Positions 24,331-35,592 of a DNA stretch of 50,419 bases are shown here, piece by piece. A model generated the notes under the pieces. The model was not told the DNA's origin. It was given only the letters and a program-made list of their open reading frames with translations, and made no database searches. Position 1 is the first letter of the stretch, and the number at the start of each line of letters is the position of its first letter. The stretch comes from Chara braunii (taxonomy: Eukaryota > Streptophyta > Charophyceae > Charales > Characeae): NCBI GenBank assembly GCA_003427395.1, contig BFEA01000083.1:761376-811794 (forward strand). Reading direction: 5' to 3'. The position numbers were made by a program, and so were the translations under genes.

Positions 24331-24954
24331 TTCTCTTAGTGTTTCCCACCCCATGGTGACCTTCTTTTTTGTCTCTTTCCATGTCCCATGTGCGTTGGTA
24401 TTTTTGGCCGTGGGACCTTTACTATTGTGGTTCCCATCGGTTGCCGCGGGCGACCCCCATGCTAGGGCCCTTTCTTTTCTAGCATCTTGTGGTCGTCAAG
24501 GCTCTCCTTCGTATGGTCCAGGTTTCCCTTTGGAGACCACCTCGTCCTTTTGCTTGACTCATGGCCCTTTGGTCCTTCTCATGCCGAATTTCGGCGGTCT
24601 CCTCGGCCTCATGCTACGTTCTCATGTATTGGTGTCCCGACACTATTTTCTTGACATTGTTGACTTATTTCATCCTGCGGCGCTCAGCCGAGGGTGTTGT
24701 TTTTCACGGCGGTCCTTTTTTTGAGAATGGAACCACCTTTATTATTCTCTTGCGGCTCTTTGCCACTTGCCATTCTACTGATATATTCTTGGCCCAGTGG
24801 CTCTAGTGGCCCAAGGCATCCTCTAGGCGTCGACACTCATGCCTTAGCCCTCCATCGTTCTTATTTCTTTCGCCTCCTGGTTTCTTTTGCCGTACACGTT
24901 TGTGCCATATACCGCCTCTCAAGGGTCGACACTTGTTTCGGGACTCACAAGTCC

Positions 24955-25449
24955 CGACACCGGGAGCAGAAAATAACATCCATGACCACCCAGTCGACTA
25001 CGATGGCGATAAAGGCGACGAGGATGGTGAAGAGGACGGCGCTGCTGACACAAGCTAGAGGAGATGGGGGATCTCCGGTGGGTGAGGATGTTGTTGCAAC
25101 CAGTGTTGCGTTCGGTGGCTCCCGAATGTCTGCAACAGTCGTAGAAACATTGGGAAGGCGCGAGAGAGCGGTTCAAAATGCACGAGAGCTCGCTATGCAG
25201 GCAGTTACAGGGGCTATGCACGGTCACACCACCACGCAGATAAGGTCAAGCATGGAGCACCATCAGATTTTGCGAGAGCAGCTCAACATCCAAGAAAGAG
25301 CCACGAGGATGACATGTGAGGTCACGCGTGAAGACATCACAACCCACGGTCGTCTTGCAGACATTGGAGAAGGGCTATTTACTGTTTGCAAGTGCCATAG
25401 GGAGTTTGTGAAGGAAGAGGGGCAGATCTCCGACGGAGGACGACAGTAG
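24955..25449 (+). CDS. Unidentified open frame, possible last exon
   Basis: The frame is open from 24,694, but only the part after about 24,985 (MTTQSTTMAIKATRMVKRTA) has protein-like composition. The C-terminal ~100 residues are hydrophilic and helix-prone (ERAVQNARELAMQAVTGAMH, MEHHQILREQLNIQERATR) and end EEGQISDGGRQ before TAG. Just upstream, an alternative frame reads an acidic stretch (DYDGDKGDEDGEEDGAADTS) up to a TAG at about 25,056, which could mean a frameshift or a splice site there. I do not recognise the family; C-termini of plant Myb/SANT-like or transposase-derived proteins look similar, but this is only an impression. It may be a broken gene. Confidence 0.35.
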   Translation, partial: RHREQKITSMTTQSTTMAIKATRMVKRTALLTQARGDGGSPVGEDVVATSVAFGGSRMSATVVETLGRRERAVQNARELAMQAVTGAMHGHTTTQIRSSMEHHQILREQLNIQERATRMTCEVTREDITTHGRLADIGEGLFTVCKCHREFVKEEGQISDGGRQ

Positions 25450-25504
25450 TGACAATGAGAAATTTAACATATTTCTTTTGTAGCTCCGATTCACAAAGTT
25501 TGAC

Positions 25505-25506
<2 letters not shown>

Positions 25507-25557
<51 letters not shown>
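25507..25557. repeat. (GA)n microsatellite
   Basis: About 25 GA units just 3' of the open frame ending at 25,449. A related phrase, 'ggtattgaactgggattttt', follows it and recurs at 26,788. Confidence 0.95.
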
Positions 25558-25561
<4 letters not shown>

Positions 25562-25719
25562 TTTTGTGACTGTTTACGGTTATTGGTATTGAACTGGGAT
25601 TTTTTTTTTTGCAGGTTGTAATGGGGGAAGCATATGGATTGGTGTGCTGAGTTGAAATCCATCAATTAGATGTCTTTGAATTTCAGTGCGAGTCTGACAT
25701 GTGTCGATGTTACTTTCTT

Positions 25720-26985
25720 CCTTTTTTTTTTTTTTTTTNTTTTTTTTTCAATGACCGATGATAATGATGATGATGATGATGGTTATTCTGTGTGACAGCA
25801 TTCTGTAACAAAGGAAAGGGGGAGGGTGGGGGGGGAAAACCGTCTGTTTGTACGAAAGGAGAGATTGTTCAAGACAAAACAAAGTGAAAAAAAGAGAAGA
25901 ATATGCTCCTTCTACTAAGAGACTCAATGCCAATACAAATTATTTATTATTATTTTTTTCCCCCCCTTAAACCACCACGACCTTTCACAGGCAAACACGA
26001 AGTCCATCTAGCAGCCTACTCGTCAGCTTGACGCCTCGAGGCAGGCAGGGCAACCTTTTTTTTAAAACAAAAAAAGAAAGGAAAAAAAGGGAAAAAAAAA
26101 AAACTAAAGAATTCGAATTCAGCGATGTTGGGGAAGACCCTCACGGACGTGGAAGTCATACCAATGCTTTGAGGAATGTATCTGGCCAAAACATGTGGAA
26201 AAATGATTGCTAATGTTTTCGTTTTCTTTTTGTTGTTTCGTTTCCTTACGTGCCCTGCAAGTGAGAGAGGGCGGATTTCACGGAAGGTAGCTAACTGCCT
26301 CACTTCTTCGTAGCATTGTAGCTTCCTGTATCTGGCCGCAATCACAACATAAAGGATACTTTTTTTTTCTTTCTTCTTTGTTTCATGTTTAGTGGATAGA
26401 CGCCCTCACTGAGGGCGCAGTCACACTCGCACCTCGTAGAATGCATCTGATGGATATCGTGGCGTTAGGGAAATTCTTTTTTTTTTCTTTTTTATTTTTC
26501 TTTTTCGTTTTTATGTTCTTTCACAAATGCAACTGCCCAGGCTCAACAAAACTTGGTGCGCTGAAAGTCAGGCTCGAGTGGTGTTTTAATGTCTACGTAA
26601 CACTTGCACCATTGAGGCTGAGAAACTTCATTCTCTTTGTTCTCAACGTCTTACTGTGGCAACACATAAATTGATTGAATGAATGCTGACGTGGTAGCAC
26701 AAAAATCGAATGAACGAATAATAACGTGGGAGCGCGAACCATCTTTCTTTCGCAGATGAAAAGACGCCGACAAGGCACCTAAAAATCGGTATTGAACTAG
26801 GATTTTTGCGAGTTTTTTTGGGCGGGTTGTGACTGCCTTACATGCGGAAAAAAAGAAAAAACACGGAAGAAATGACAAAAAATACATTTCGAGTTGAGTT
26901 GTCACTTCGCAAATTAAAAAAAAAAAAAAAAAAANNAAAAAAAAAAANNNNNAAANNNAAAAAAAAAAANAAAAAACTTATAAGG
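25720..26985. other. Homopolymer-rich region with assembly gaps
   Basis: T-runs with an N at 25,739, a short (gat)n tract at 25,763-25,780, A-runs at 26,060-26,105 and an A-run with scattered N at 26,917-26,976. Open frames through these runs encode poly-Lys or poly-Phe and are not genes. The sequence is unreliable here. Confidence 0.85.
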
Positions 26986-27124
26986 CTTCAACTTCTAGAT
27001 AAGCAAGTTGTAAGAGAAGGTGAGTCTTTTCAGATTTCCGAGTTTGTGTCTTAATGATGTAAACTTAAGAAATGCAACGTGAAGAAACGCATACATCAGG
27101 CAACCGTAATACCGAAAACGTTGT

Positions 27125-27600
27125 CGAGCGCATCGGTCTCACACGGGGACCCTCCCGGTTGCGTCACAGAGGATTTGTGCAGGACATTTTATCGTAGTGC
27201 AGTAGAGCTTCGTCGCCTCTGCAAGCTATACCTATCGCAAACCCCTATGACAGGATAGGGTCACGTGAGGTACAACCGCCAAGCTACCGTACCACGTGCG
27301 AAAGCCAATCAGTTGCAATCGCAAAGGTGACCCAACCGAGGGCGTTTCTCGTACACTATAGTATAAGGGGTACGTGAGGTCCCACACCTCTATCGAACCC
27401 GTACGCGCATTGACGCACTGGGGGGTTGAAGTCCCAAGTACGACTCGTCGTCGGTCAACTAGGATGCATCCTTTTTACCACGCGTTACACCACGTCAAAA
27501 TCGCGGAATCAAACTCACACAAACACGCCCAGTCCCTTTTATATCCAACTCATAACTTTTTCGACACAGGAATCGGTTAGGCGTCGCATGTGAGCCTTAG
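27125..27600 (+). repeat. Repeat X, copy 2
   Basis: Matches the reverse complement of 7,265-7,845 (landmarks listed there). The short inverted motif CCCTAT-GACAGG-ATAGGG (27,245-27,262) is preserved in both copies. No gag-like sequence precedes it here, so only the downstream part of the element is shared. Confidence 0.75.
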
Positions 27601-28134
27601 AATAAAAATGGCGCGGACGTAGGCTTACTCATATCGACTAGCTATGCCTGAATATGCAAGCACTTGCAATGATGGCGTACTATGTAGTACCCATAATCCC
27701 ACGACCCTCAATGGTCTAGAGGGTCATATTCGACAGCTGACACTCGCCTTGAGGGGTTAATCTCTCGAGGCTAGACAAACACGAAGTCGGTTGAGAACCA
27801 CACCCTCTTCTACACCCTAAGGAGAATGGGTGGTATACCGGCTCCGACCTGTTGTGGCAGTCTACCCTTATGGCATTGGAGACGAGGTCCATCATCCAGG
27901 GTATGGAAAAAGGTTAAGGGGTTTGACTTTGACGGCTGCCACAGACTTCAACGTTCAACTATAAAAATGTCAAAAAACACAGATAAATGAGGGATCTCTC
28001 TTTTCTCTTAAGACAAGGACCGTTCAACCCTTACGCATGGCCGCAGTAAGTCATGCGAATCACTTAGGAATATATATGTAATACAAGGTTGTAATATATG
28101 AGACGATTACTTCTCACATTACAGTGTGACTTCC
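27600..28134. other. Spacer between X and Y copies
   Basis: No gene recognised. It contains a short interrupted palindrome near 27,705-27,730 ('gaccctcaatggtctagagggtc') and no match noticed elsewhere in the window. Confidence 0.4.
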
Positions 28135-28639
28135 TTCAAAATATATGTGTGATCGCAAGCAAGTTAAATCCAGAGTCCGAACCACAATCATACTTGCAAT
28201 CACATCAAAGATTCAACCAAAAGTCCAAGCACTACACCAGTTCAACTTCAACCACTTTGTACACTTATACCCCTCGCTTTAGCCCAACCAGCCTCACCCT
28301 TGGTCCAACCTTCCATAATAAAATAGCAGTGTCTTTGTAAAATGGTCATTCAATAAAGTTCGGGTGAAAAGCCAATGAAACAAATTAAACCATAGGGGCT
28401 AAAACCTTTAAGTTGAGTGGCGAGAGTCAGTTACAGTTGAGTCGTAGACCGACGAAATGACAACCGACGTGTTATCAATGATAATAGAAGATGATTATCG
28501 TGAGATTAAGTTGAAACTAGTCGAATCCTGAATCGAATCGATTAAAGAGGACTTGTAACACAGTACAAGTCAATTCCCAAGACTAAATTATAAGTGAATG
28601 GAGAATAAACCTCGATATCAAGTTTCACTCAAATTCTTC
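28135..28639 (+). repeat. Repeat Y, copy 2, first part
   Basis: Aligns with 110-630. It is cut at 28,639/28,640 by the LTR retrotransposon and continues at 41,683. 'ctaagtctaggcg...acctctaagtc' in copy 1 (630-655) spans the join. Confidence 0.8.
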
Positions 28640-28643
28640 CCAT
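28640..28643. repeat. Target-site duplication CCAT (left)
   Basis: CCAT here and at 41,679-41,682, directly outside the TG...CA ends of the LTR element. Ty3/gypsy insertions usually give 5 bp; only four match. Confidence 0.7.
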
Positions 28644-30175
28644 TGTAATTAACCCAGTTTGTAAGATACTCGCCAAATGTCGAAATACAAACTAACTCAA
28701 CTTTGAACAATGTCTCCAATAATCGAAAATGTAATCTCTTGAGAGAAGGTTAACAACATTCGTATTTTTCATCACCACTTCAGGACACCCTTCACCACTT
28801 TAGGATGTCGTCTGTCTAAACATGTGTTTTTCAGGGTCTTCAAACCTTTCAACACTTCAGGACCATTCAAGTCTGAAAATCCTGAATGGTCCTGAAGTGG
28901 TGAAAGCTCCGAATACCCTGAAAACCACCTGTTTAGGCAGACTGCATCCTCAAGTGGTGAAGGGTGGTTTTCATGGTCTTCGGGCGTTTCACCAATTCAG
29001 GACCATTCAAGATTTTCAGACTACCCAAAACTCTCACTTGACCACTTCAGGACACCCTTCACCACTTCAAGATGCAGCTTGCCTAAACAGGTGGTTTTCA
29101 GGGTCTTCGGACCTTTCATCTCTTCAGGACCATTCAGGATTTTCAGACTGCCCAAAACTCTCACTTCAGAATTTTCATTCTTGAATTTTCAACTACCCGA
29201 TAACCGCTTGTGAATCTCTGATACAATGTATTGTTTCTAGTGAACGAAGGGAGTGGAGGGGGAATAAACAGAATAGAAGGTGGTGGAAAATATAGTAACC
29301 ATCAATGTCCACAAAGAGAGTAGTCCAACATTTCTCACTCCTTCTCCAGGTTTTCCCTCGCCTCCACGTCAGCAAAATAGTACCCAGTAACGAGCCTGAC
29401 AGATCCTGATCACATTTAAGTGCCACGTGACACAACTCTCGTGAAGACATTGAAGACGTTCATCAGCCTGCAGTGTCGACGTTAACCACAACTAAGTATC
29501 CCGTTTCCTTCAATCCTCCAGAGATCCCGATCTCCCTCCTTGTCGTGCGCAACAACAATGTAGACAATGTGGCAAAATGTCACATTAACAATGAAGATAG
29601 AGTGGCATGTGCCACATCAGCAATGGTGAAGATAACGTGGTCTTGCACCACGTTAGCAGAGGCTGGCGCTGAACCAGGAAGGGCCAACATGCAAGGAAGT
29701 AGTCTCGTGTCGTCGTCCATAGTGTCAGCGTCAAGTTAGCGTCCAACTAGCGTTAAGCCAGCGTTAAGCCAGCGTCAAGACAGCATAGCAAGACTGAATG
29801 TTGACTCCCTGGAAGGCACACCTTATGTAAGGTTTGACGAGGTTCACCGACCTCAGGTCTTCCGCCCATGGTGGCTCAGATTAACTTGCAGCGGAGGGCA
29901 TGGATTGCGTACAGTTGCAGATTTCCAGTTGGTCATTATGTAAGGTTTGACGAGGTTCACCGACCTCAGGTCATGATGTGTGTCTCACCAGCGGCTTGGG
30001 CCATGCAGACCTTGACTCTTGGGCCGTTGGGCAGTTGACCAAAGTCAACTGTAGGGCACACATGCCCTGGGCCATTCCAAAGGCTTACCTCCCTTGGCCC
30101 TTGTGGCCTCAGACCAGGGTCGCGTCCTGTGTGTGTTCTTAGGTCACTTCAGAGCATATTGAGCGGGGTATTGCA
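28644..30175 (-). repeat. 3' LTR of the chromovirus (interrupted)
   Basis: On the - strand it runs TGCAATACCCC...TTACA. Without the 473-bp insertion and one 7-bp duplicate it is about 1,052 bp, matching the 1,068-bp partner. A 36-bp segment (29,824-29,859) is repeated at 29,937-29,972 where the other LTR has unrelated sequence. The end of the pol frame (stop at 30,139) reads into this LTR. Confidence 0.9.
28740..29212. mobile_element. 473-bp foldback element in the 3' LTR
   Basis: It is flanked by AATCTCT at 28,733-28,739 and 29,213-29,219, and the other LTR has the uninterrupted site. Inside, segments such as 'aaacaggtggttttcaggg' (29,086) face their reverse complement 'ccctgaaaaccacctgttt' (28,917), and 'cttcaggaccattca' occurs in both directions, so the element folds on itself. 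'cccttcaccact' recurs as direct repeats. No coding capacity. The 7-8 bp duplication suggests a DNA transposon, family unknown. Confidence 0.85.
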
Positions 30176-30474
30176 TTCTTGTCGTCCCAAATTCCGAGTT
30201 TTATCGCAAAAATACATTTGTTTTCTCTTAACTCACGTTCATAAATAGAAACAATGTAAGGAACAGTGGGTAGGAGTTCTTTCTTACCGAACCATCTGAC
30301 TTCAGTTGGGGTTTGGGACTTGAATTTTACCTTATACTGCTTCTGCGGTGTTCCTCTGATGCCTGTAGAGAAGTAGTCATGTTCCATAATCTTTTCAACT
30401 TCGTAGTCTCCATTCATGGAGGGTGAGAATATAAATGGTCTGTTATGAAACTCATTTCCTTTTACATATGGCAA
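30139..30474 (-). pseudogene. Chromodomain at the end of pol
   Basis: The frame contains YEVEKIMEHDYFSTGI, then KQYKVKFKSQTPTEVRWFGK and KELLPTVPYIVS. The YEVEKI strand, the Y-x-V-K-(W/F)-K strand and the late Trp are the layout of a chromodomain, which in chromoviruses sits at the C-terminus of integrase and directs insertion to chromatin marks. The Trp expected after K-x-K is replaced by Phe (KFK). The frame ends 37 bp inside the LTR, as is common. In family members it would be made as part of the Pol polyprotein. Confidence 0.75.
30176..30190 (-). other. Polypurine tract next to the 3' LTR
   Basis: The - strand reads TTGGGACGACAAGAA directly before TGCAATACCCC. It is where plus-strand synthesis would be primed. 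It overlaps pol codons. Confidence 0.6.
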
Positions 30475-30504
30475 AATTTTAGACGCGTGAAAGGCAGGAT
30501 AGGT

Positions 30505-31450
30505 TCAAAGGTGTTGGAGTACATCAATTCGGTAAGAAGGTTCATCTGCATCCCCAATCACGTTGAAAACTTCCCATGATCTGTAATAGACAGGCAACGG
30601 TTTTTGAGACACGTTCTCTTCCAAGGAAAATATTTTAGACTTTACCGAGACTAGGTCCCCTTCTTGGAACTGAGAAGGCCGACGATGCTTGTTGACCTGT
30701 TCAATCATCTGTATCTGACCTTTCTGTATATTTGCTTTAACTTTCTTTATGTCGTTTTGTCGAGTACCTGGGGTAACCTCTGAATCTATTTTCGGGTTAG
30801 AGCATCAATGGGACGCCGAGGTTTCCAACTTTTATGCAATGCATTCCGTGCTTGTTCTGTAACAGTATGTATACTATTATTATATGCACTTGCAATCTTA
30901 GGTAAGTTTTCATCCCAATCTATCTAATCGGGTCGTACATACATGTGCAAAAGTTGTTGGCATAGACGATTCATTTGCTAAGTTTGGCCATTCGTTTCAG
31001 TGTGTCTACCTAACGACATGGTCAACCTAGTACCATAAACTTCCATCAACTTTTACCATTATAGTCCAGTGAACCGGATGAGAAACCATAGTCTGAGACT
31101 CATCACGTCTGAAACTTTTGGATGGCTAGTTTAGTCTTAGCTTCAGCAGGTAAGGAATGAACATAACATATTTTGAGAATCGATCTACAATGACCATCAC
31201 CTGACTGTTGTCATTTCGGTTCTTAGTGAGAGTCATGAAATCAATAGAGATAGACTCACCTGACTCACTTAGAATAGGTAGTGGTGTTAATAATCCCTCC
31301 CAGGGGATTCTCATGCGAGTGCTTATTCTTCTGGCAGACAAGACAAATCCGCACATAGGTTAACACATCCTCTTTCATTCATTTTCATTCAAAGAGTTAT
31401 CTTACATCGGCATACGTCTTTTTGAAACCGAAGTGCGCATCAGTATCATG
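30505..31450 (-). pseudogene. Integrase (broken; catalytic Glu codon is TAG)
   Basis: On the - strand: the end of the zinc-binding part (CGFVLSARRISTRMR) and the core D (ESISIDFMTLTKNRN; QVMVIVDRFSKYVMFIP) at 31,356-31,126; the E-region RHTETNGQT-stop-QMNR at about 31,000-30,970, where the codon expected to be the catalytic Glu is TAG (30,978-30,980); a DWDENLPKIASAYNNSIHTV segment around 30,930; and the GPY/F module (QFQEGDLVSVKSKIFSLEEN, PLPVYYRSWEVFNVIG) at 30,708-30,505. Several frame changes lie between. Integrase would join the cDNA to the chromosome; this copy cannot work. Confidence 0.85.
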
Positions 31451-31632
31451 ACATTCCCCAATAATTATACTCTTTATTTGTTATTATGAAGACTACAAAG
31501 TCTTTCGCAAGTCTTGTCTATAAAGAAGAGTAAACCATCAGTCATTCGATATTCGGGAAAGAGTTCAGAGTGTCATTGTAGAGTTCTAATAATAGGACTC
31601 TATATAGAATCGTCTGCATTACCCTTACGGAT

Positions 31633-32250
31633 TTATTCTTTCAGTTTGTTTCCATCATTGGGATAGGAGACGATAGTTCCAAAGAAATCAGCACACTTGG
31701 ACAAAGCATATGCAACTCCATTAAACTTTTTTTTTATCGTTTTTAGTTCAAAGTCAAAGGTGTTTATGAAAGCAGACCATCTCACTAACTTGTCAGAAAG
31801 GCTAGGTTGAGTCTTAATCCATTGCAGCGTAGAGTGGTCTGAATAGACAGTGAAGTGTCTTCCTAACAAGTAGTGTTTCCAGGTGTCTAGTGCAACAACC
31901 AAGGCATATAATTCGTTTTCATAAGTGGAGTTGGTCACTTTTTCAGACGACAGTCTTCATGACATAAACTCGATAGGTCTATATCCTTTGTCATCATCCT
32001 GTTGTAACATAGCCCCAATTCCATACCGACTTGCGTCAGTCGTGACAATGAAATGAAGAAAAGGATCAGCAATCTTTAAGACAGGGTAATGAATCAGTAA
32101 ATATTTCAATTTCCTAAACGATGACTCACAATCTTTGTCCCACAACCAAGGTTTTTCTTTCTTTAGCAGTCTTCTCATAGGCGCAACTATTGGTGAGAAG
32201 TTTGTTACGAACTTCCTGTAATAACTAGCAAGTCCTAAGACAAAACTAAG
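31633..32250 (-). pseudogene. RT end and RNase H (broken)
   Basis: Immediately beyond the LINE the gypsy frame resumes with LGLASYYRKFVTNFSP, the start of the RT thumb/connection. RNase H follows: HFIVTTDASRYGIGAMLQQD (first Asp), then ENELYALVVALDTWKHYLLG and HFTVYSDHSTLQW (Glu and Asp), 32,178-31,633. A frame break separates the parts at about 31,950. RNase H degrades the RNA strand during reverse transcription. Confidence 0.88.
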
Positions 32251-33223
32251 TTCAGTGATAATTTTTTTTTTTTTTTAAACAACAGTCCGTATGGGAGATA
32301 TGGGCGCAGGTACGAGCAAACGTCTCTATCTTCCCCGGGAAGGCTTCATCTATTAGTGGGGAGCAACACCTGCTGGAAATCGGGTCCAGCGTCCCTTACA
32401 CAACAATCATTTCAAGCACACTAAGATGTTTTTGACCGTCGTCCAACCTGACATCATTGATTACACTGAAGACAGGGGATTGACCGAGCAGGCTCAAATA
32501 AGGGGGGAAAGGGGCCTTTTCACCCCTCTTGTTGGGTATTCAAACTATGAGATCATCTAGCCCCCATGTCGTCGCCATAACTGTAAGTAACACTATAATT
32601 ACCATAATAGATTTTTTTGGAGATACCAAATTTCGGTCCTCTTCTGGTTCAGCGGGATTTAAAGGATCTCATTAGCCAATTAATTATGTTACTCAAGCTA
32701 CTGTCTAGACTACCTCACTCCACTCCATACCTCCCATTGCAGGGATACCATCTTTGTCAGTGTGACCTTTGTGGCGGTGAACCACCAGATGGGCGGAGTC
32801 AGTCCCTTCCCACATTCAAATGGGATATCCAGCGCTCCCGCACATTGCTCTTAAGGTCAACCTGAGGCCTGAGAAGCGGGTAGGTAGCTTTCACAGATCA
32901 AATAATTTCTTACTTTTTTCGGATCTTACTCTGCCGGACGAATCAGATTGTCATTCCAACGGGTCAATGGAGAGTTTGGCGAGCGGGGTTTCCGGGCGGA
33001 AAACTACCTATTCATCTTGTTCCTTCACTACCATAATTTTGTACGAGTCCACCTTCTGCCACCTTTTCTTCTCATCATGCGGGTGCCTTACGAGGTGATT
33101 GTCCGATCTCCGACGGAAGAGGATCGCCAACACTTCTTCCTCCCATACCTCGATCACCCTGCCTACATTCTCACTGTCCCCCACTGATGCTACCCAGTCA
33201 TCTTTCCGGAATCTCGGCCCCCC

Positions 33224-34141
33224 TCATAAAATGCGCACCCAATCCCAGGGAATAGAGAAAATTAACTGATCCAGATTTTGTTCAATGTGGTGATAGTGCT
33301 TCAAGCTGGACCTCAATTGATGTATCGTTTTCCATTTTCTTTCGTCACTATCCCACATGTCATGGATTCTTGTTACCCCTCTCGTCACCCAACAGTTCCA
33401 TGGGGGGATGGAACTACAGTATACTATGCCATTGAGGTCCGCGACGCTCGTATTGCCGAAAAGCGGCTGTCTCACCACCTCTTCTCATCTGTCTGGTGTC
33501 CCTTTGCCCGACAGTGGGAGTTGGCGCCATGCTCACAGTCCCTTGACCCAGAAATCATCCTTGGTCAAGTCCATTCGGGCCATCCCACAATCAGGAACCT
33601 CGTGGGATTTAGAGTATCGTGGGATAGTTAAGAAACGGTTCTCCAACCAGGACAGGGAATCCACCTCTCGGGGGGCCTGGGAGGTCAGTCTTGCTATCTG
33701 TTCCAAGGCCATGGCACGTCACGGAAGGAGGGGGGTAAATATGAGTCTCTTGATCCATTGTATTGTTAATGTTGTGATCTGTATGATAGGATCGAGAATC
33801 CCTAACCCTCCTTTGTCCTTGGGTTGAATGACTGATGACTACGCCACTGTATTAATAACGTTCGGGAGGTTCCTATCCCCTCTCCATAGTAGCGCGGCCA
33901 CTTGCCTTTTTAAAGCTCTAACGGCTTCCTTGCTCAGAGCCCATATTGCCAACCTGTACCAGAGCGAAGCCAAAACCACGTTGCTGATGGTCAGCGCTCT
34001 GTTCATCAGCGATGTGTGTTTGTCGTTCCACTGGGTAATTTTCTCAAACACGGGTTTTAAAATAGAATCGTCGTTGGACATTGGTTTGCCTAAAGCAGTC
34101 AACATAATACCCAAAACTCTAATCGGGGCCGTCTCTGACAC
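33224..34141 (-). pseudogene. LINE post-RT region
   Basis: 34,141-33,839 reads IRVLGIMLTALGKPMSNDDS, FEKITQWNDKHTSLMNRALT and ISNVVLASLWYRLAIWALSK, the helical region that follows RT in plant L1-like elements. 33,478-33,224 reads GVTRIHDMWDSDERKWKTIH. In family members this part assists nucleic-acid binding. Frames are interrupted. The rest down to the A-tail (33,220-32,280) has no clear open frame. Confidence 0.75.
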
Positions 34142-34289
34142 CTATTTGACTTGCAGCAGCTAAGGGGGGCGCACGCCTTGGTGATGAATCCACCAACTTA
34201 GTGTCTTGCTTCACCAATTAATTGTCATGTCCGATATTACCATAAAGTGGCATAAGCCTATCCATTAGTTTTCTGATCTCCTCCATATT

Positions 34290-34973
34290 CTATGGGGAGG
34301 CATCGACCACGACTATTAAGTCGTCTGCAAACATAAAGCAGATACGGATCGCTTCCTCAGGAATGGCGGAAACTCGAAGTTTTTTTATATCCTTGTTAGT
34401 TCGAAGGTTTGCCGTAAGTGCGTCCATCATAATTATGAATAAGAAGGCGGCTACAGGGTCCTCTTGACGGACCGATCTTTGGAGGAAAATTTTCGGGGCT
34501 AATACCCCATTAACTTGGATCCGAGTAGTGACATTGCGGTGAAGAATCACGGTCCATCTTCGAAAATGAGGGCCAAAATTTTTTTTTTCTATGCATTTAT
34601 CCAGAAAGGTCTAGTCTACATGGTTGTAGGCTTTTTCAAAATGAATGAAGACAATCGTGGCGTTACATTTCTCTTGTCTGGTTAGCCTTAAGACCTCATT
34701 GACTAGTAAAATGTTATCCTGGATCCTGCCCCTTTTCGTAATTCCCGTATTCGCAAGATGGATCAAGTCATTCAAAACCGGGATCAAACGGTTAACCAAA
34801 GCCTTTGCTAGCATTTTATACATCATTGTCAACAAAGTAATGAGACGATAATTCCTGATATCCATCTTATCATTTTTTTTATGGAGTAGGGTAAGGACCC
34901 ACTGACCCACCAATTCTCTCATGCTGCCTGTCTCCCACAAATGGTGATAATACTCCATGAGATCCAGAGCCAT
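34290..34973 (-). pseudogene. LINE reverse transcriptase (broken)
   Basis: 34,973-34,611 reads GSMRELVGQWVLTLLHKKND, NYRLITLLTMMYKMLAKALV and NTGITKRGRIQDNILLVNEV, the RT fingers of non-LTR elements. In the next motif, VFIHFEKAYNHVD, the position normally filled by the first catalytic Asp is His. 34,550-34,290 holds the palm with FLFIIMMDALTANL and FADD (34,320-34,331), the active-site pair. A frame break lies at about 34,600, by an extra T/A-run. It would copy LINE RNA at the nicked target; inactive here. Confidence 0.88.
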
Positions 34974-35076
34974 CTGATCCCAAAGTGTTTCCTAAAAGTC
35001 CTTGGGAAATCCATCAAGACCAGGTGTCGTCCTCATTCACTTGACTCTATGCTGTCCAAATCTTTTCTTGAGAGAG

Positions 35077-35592
35077 TTATTTCTCTAATTGTTCTTTCTG
35101 GTGAGCCGACAGATATTTAGTCAGTGGTTTCAGAAAGTCCACGATCTCCCCCTTCCTACTGGTCATAGGGCGTTGAGAACATCTTGAGGTAAAGAGGTCC
35201 TTAAAAAAAGACCTCGCCACCTGGACACATTGGGGGGTGGAGGTTACCACATTGTCGCCTCCTTGCTGAGGATCATACAAGGCTTCAATGACCATTCTAC
35301 TTATGCGAACTCGGGCAAGAGTAAAAAATTCCTTGTCCATAGACCCCTCGGTCCAATGTCTTGCTAGTCTACCTCTAGTGAGTGCGCCTTCTCATTGTTG
35401 GGTGGCAAAGAATTCCAATTGTTGATGTACGACCAATACGTCTGATTCTTTATGAGACTGAACTCGAGAATCATCCCATTGTTTTTGCTGCTCAAGTTGC
35501 TGTAACTGTTGAAAAAGCCCAATTTCATGTTCTTGTCTATGGGAAGCTAAATGCGATGAAAATTCCTTCCATTTTTTACTAAGAAATACCAA
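35077..35592 (-). pseudogene. LINE linker between endonuclease and RT
   Basis: 35,340-35,077 reads EFFTLARVRISRMVIEALYD, DNVVTSTPQCVQVARSFFKD, then LKPLTKYLSAHQKEQLEK; this 'do xx G ... F...LF' segment regularly precedes RT in plant LINEs. 35,592-35,392 reads a Gln/His-rich helical stretch (RQEHEIGLFQQLQQLEQQKQ). Confidence 0.75.

Noticed and set aside
26842-27054. Lys-rich frame across the A-run with N bases
   Set aside because: Homopolymer with assembly gaps, not a gene.
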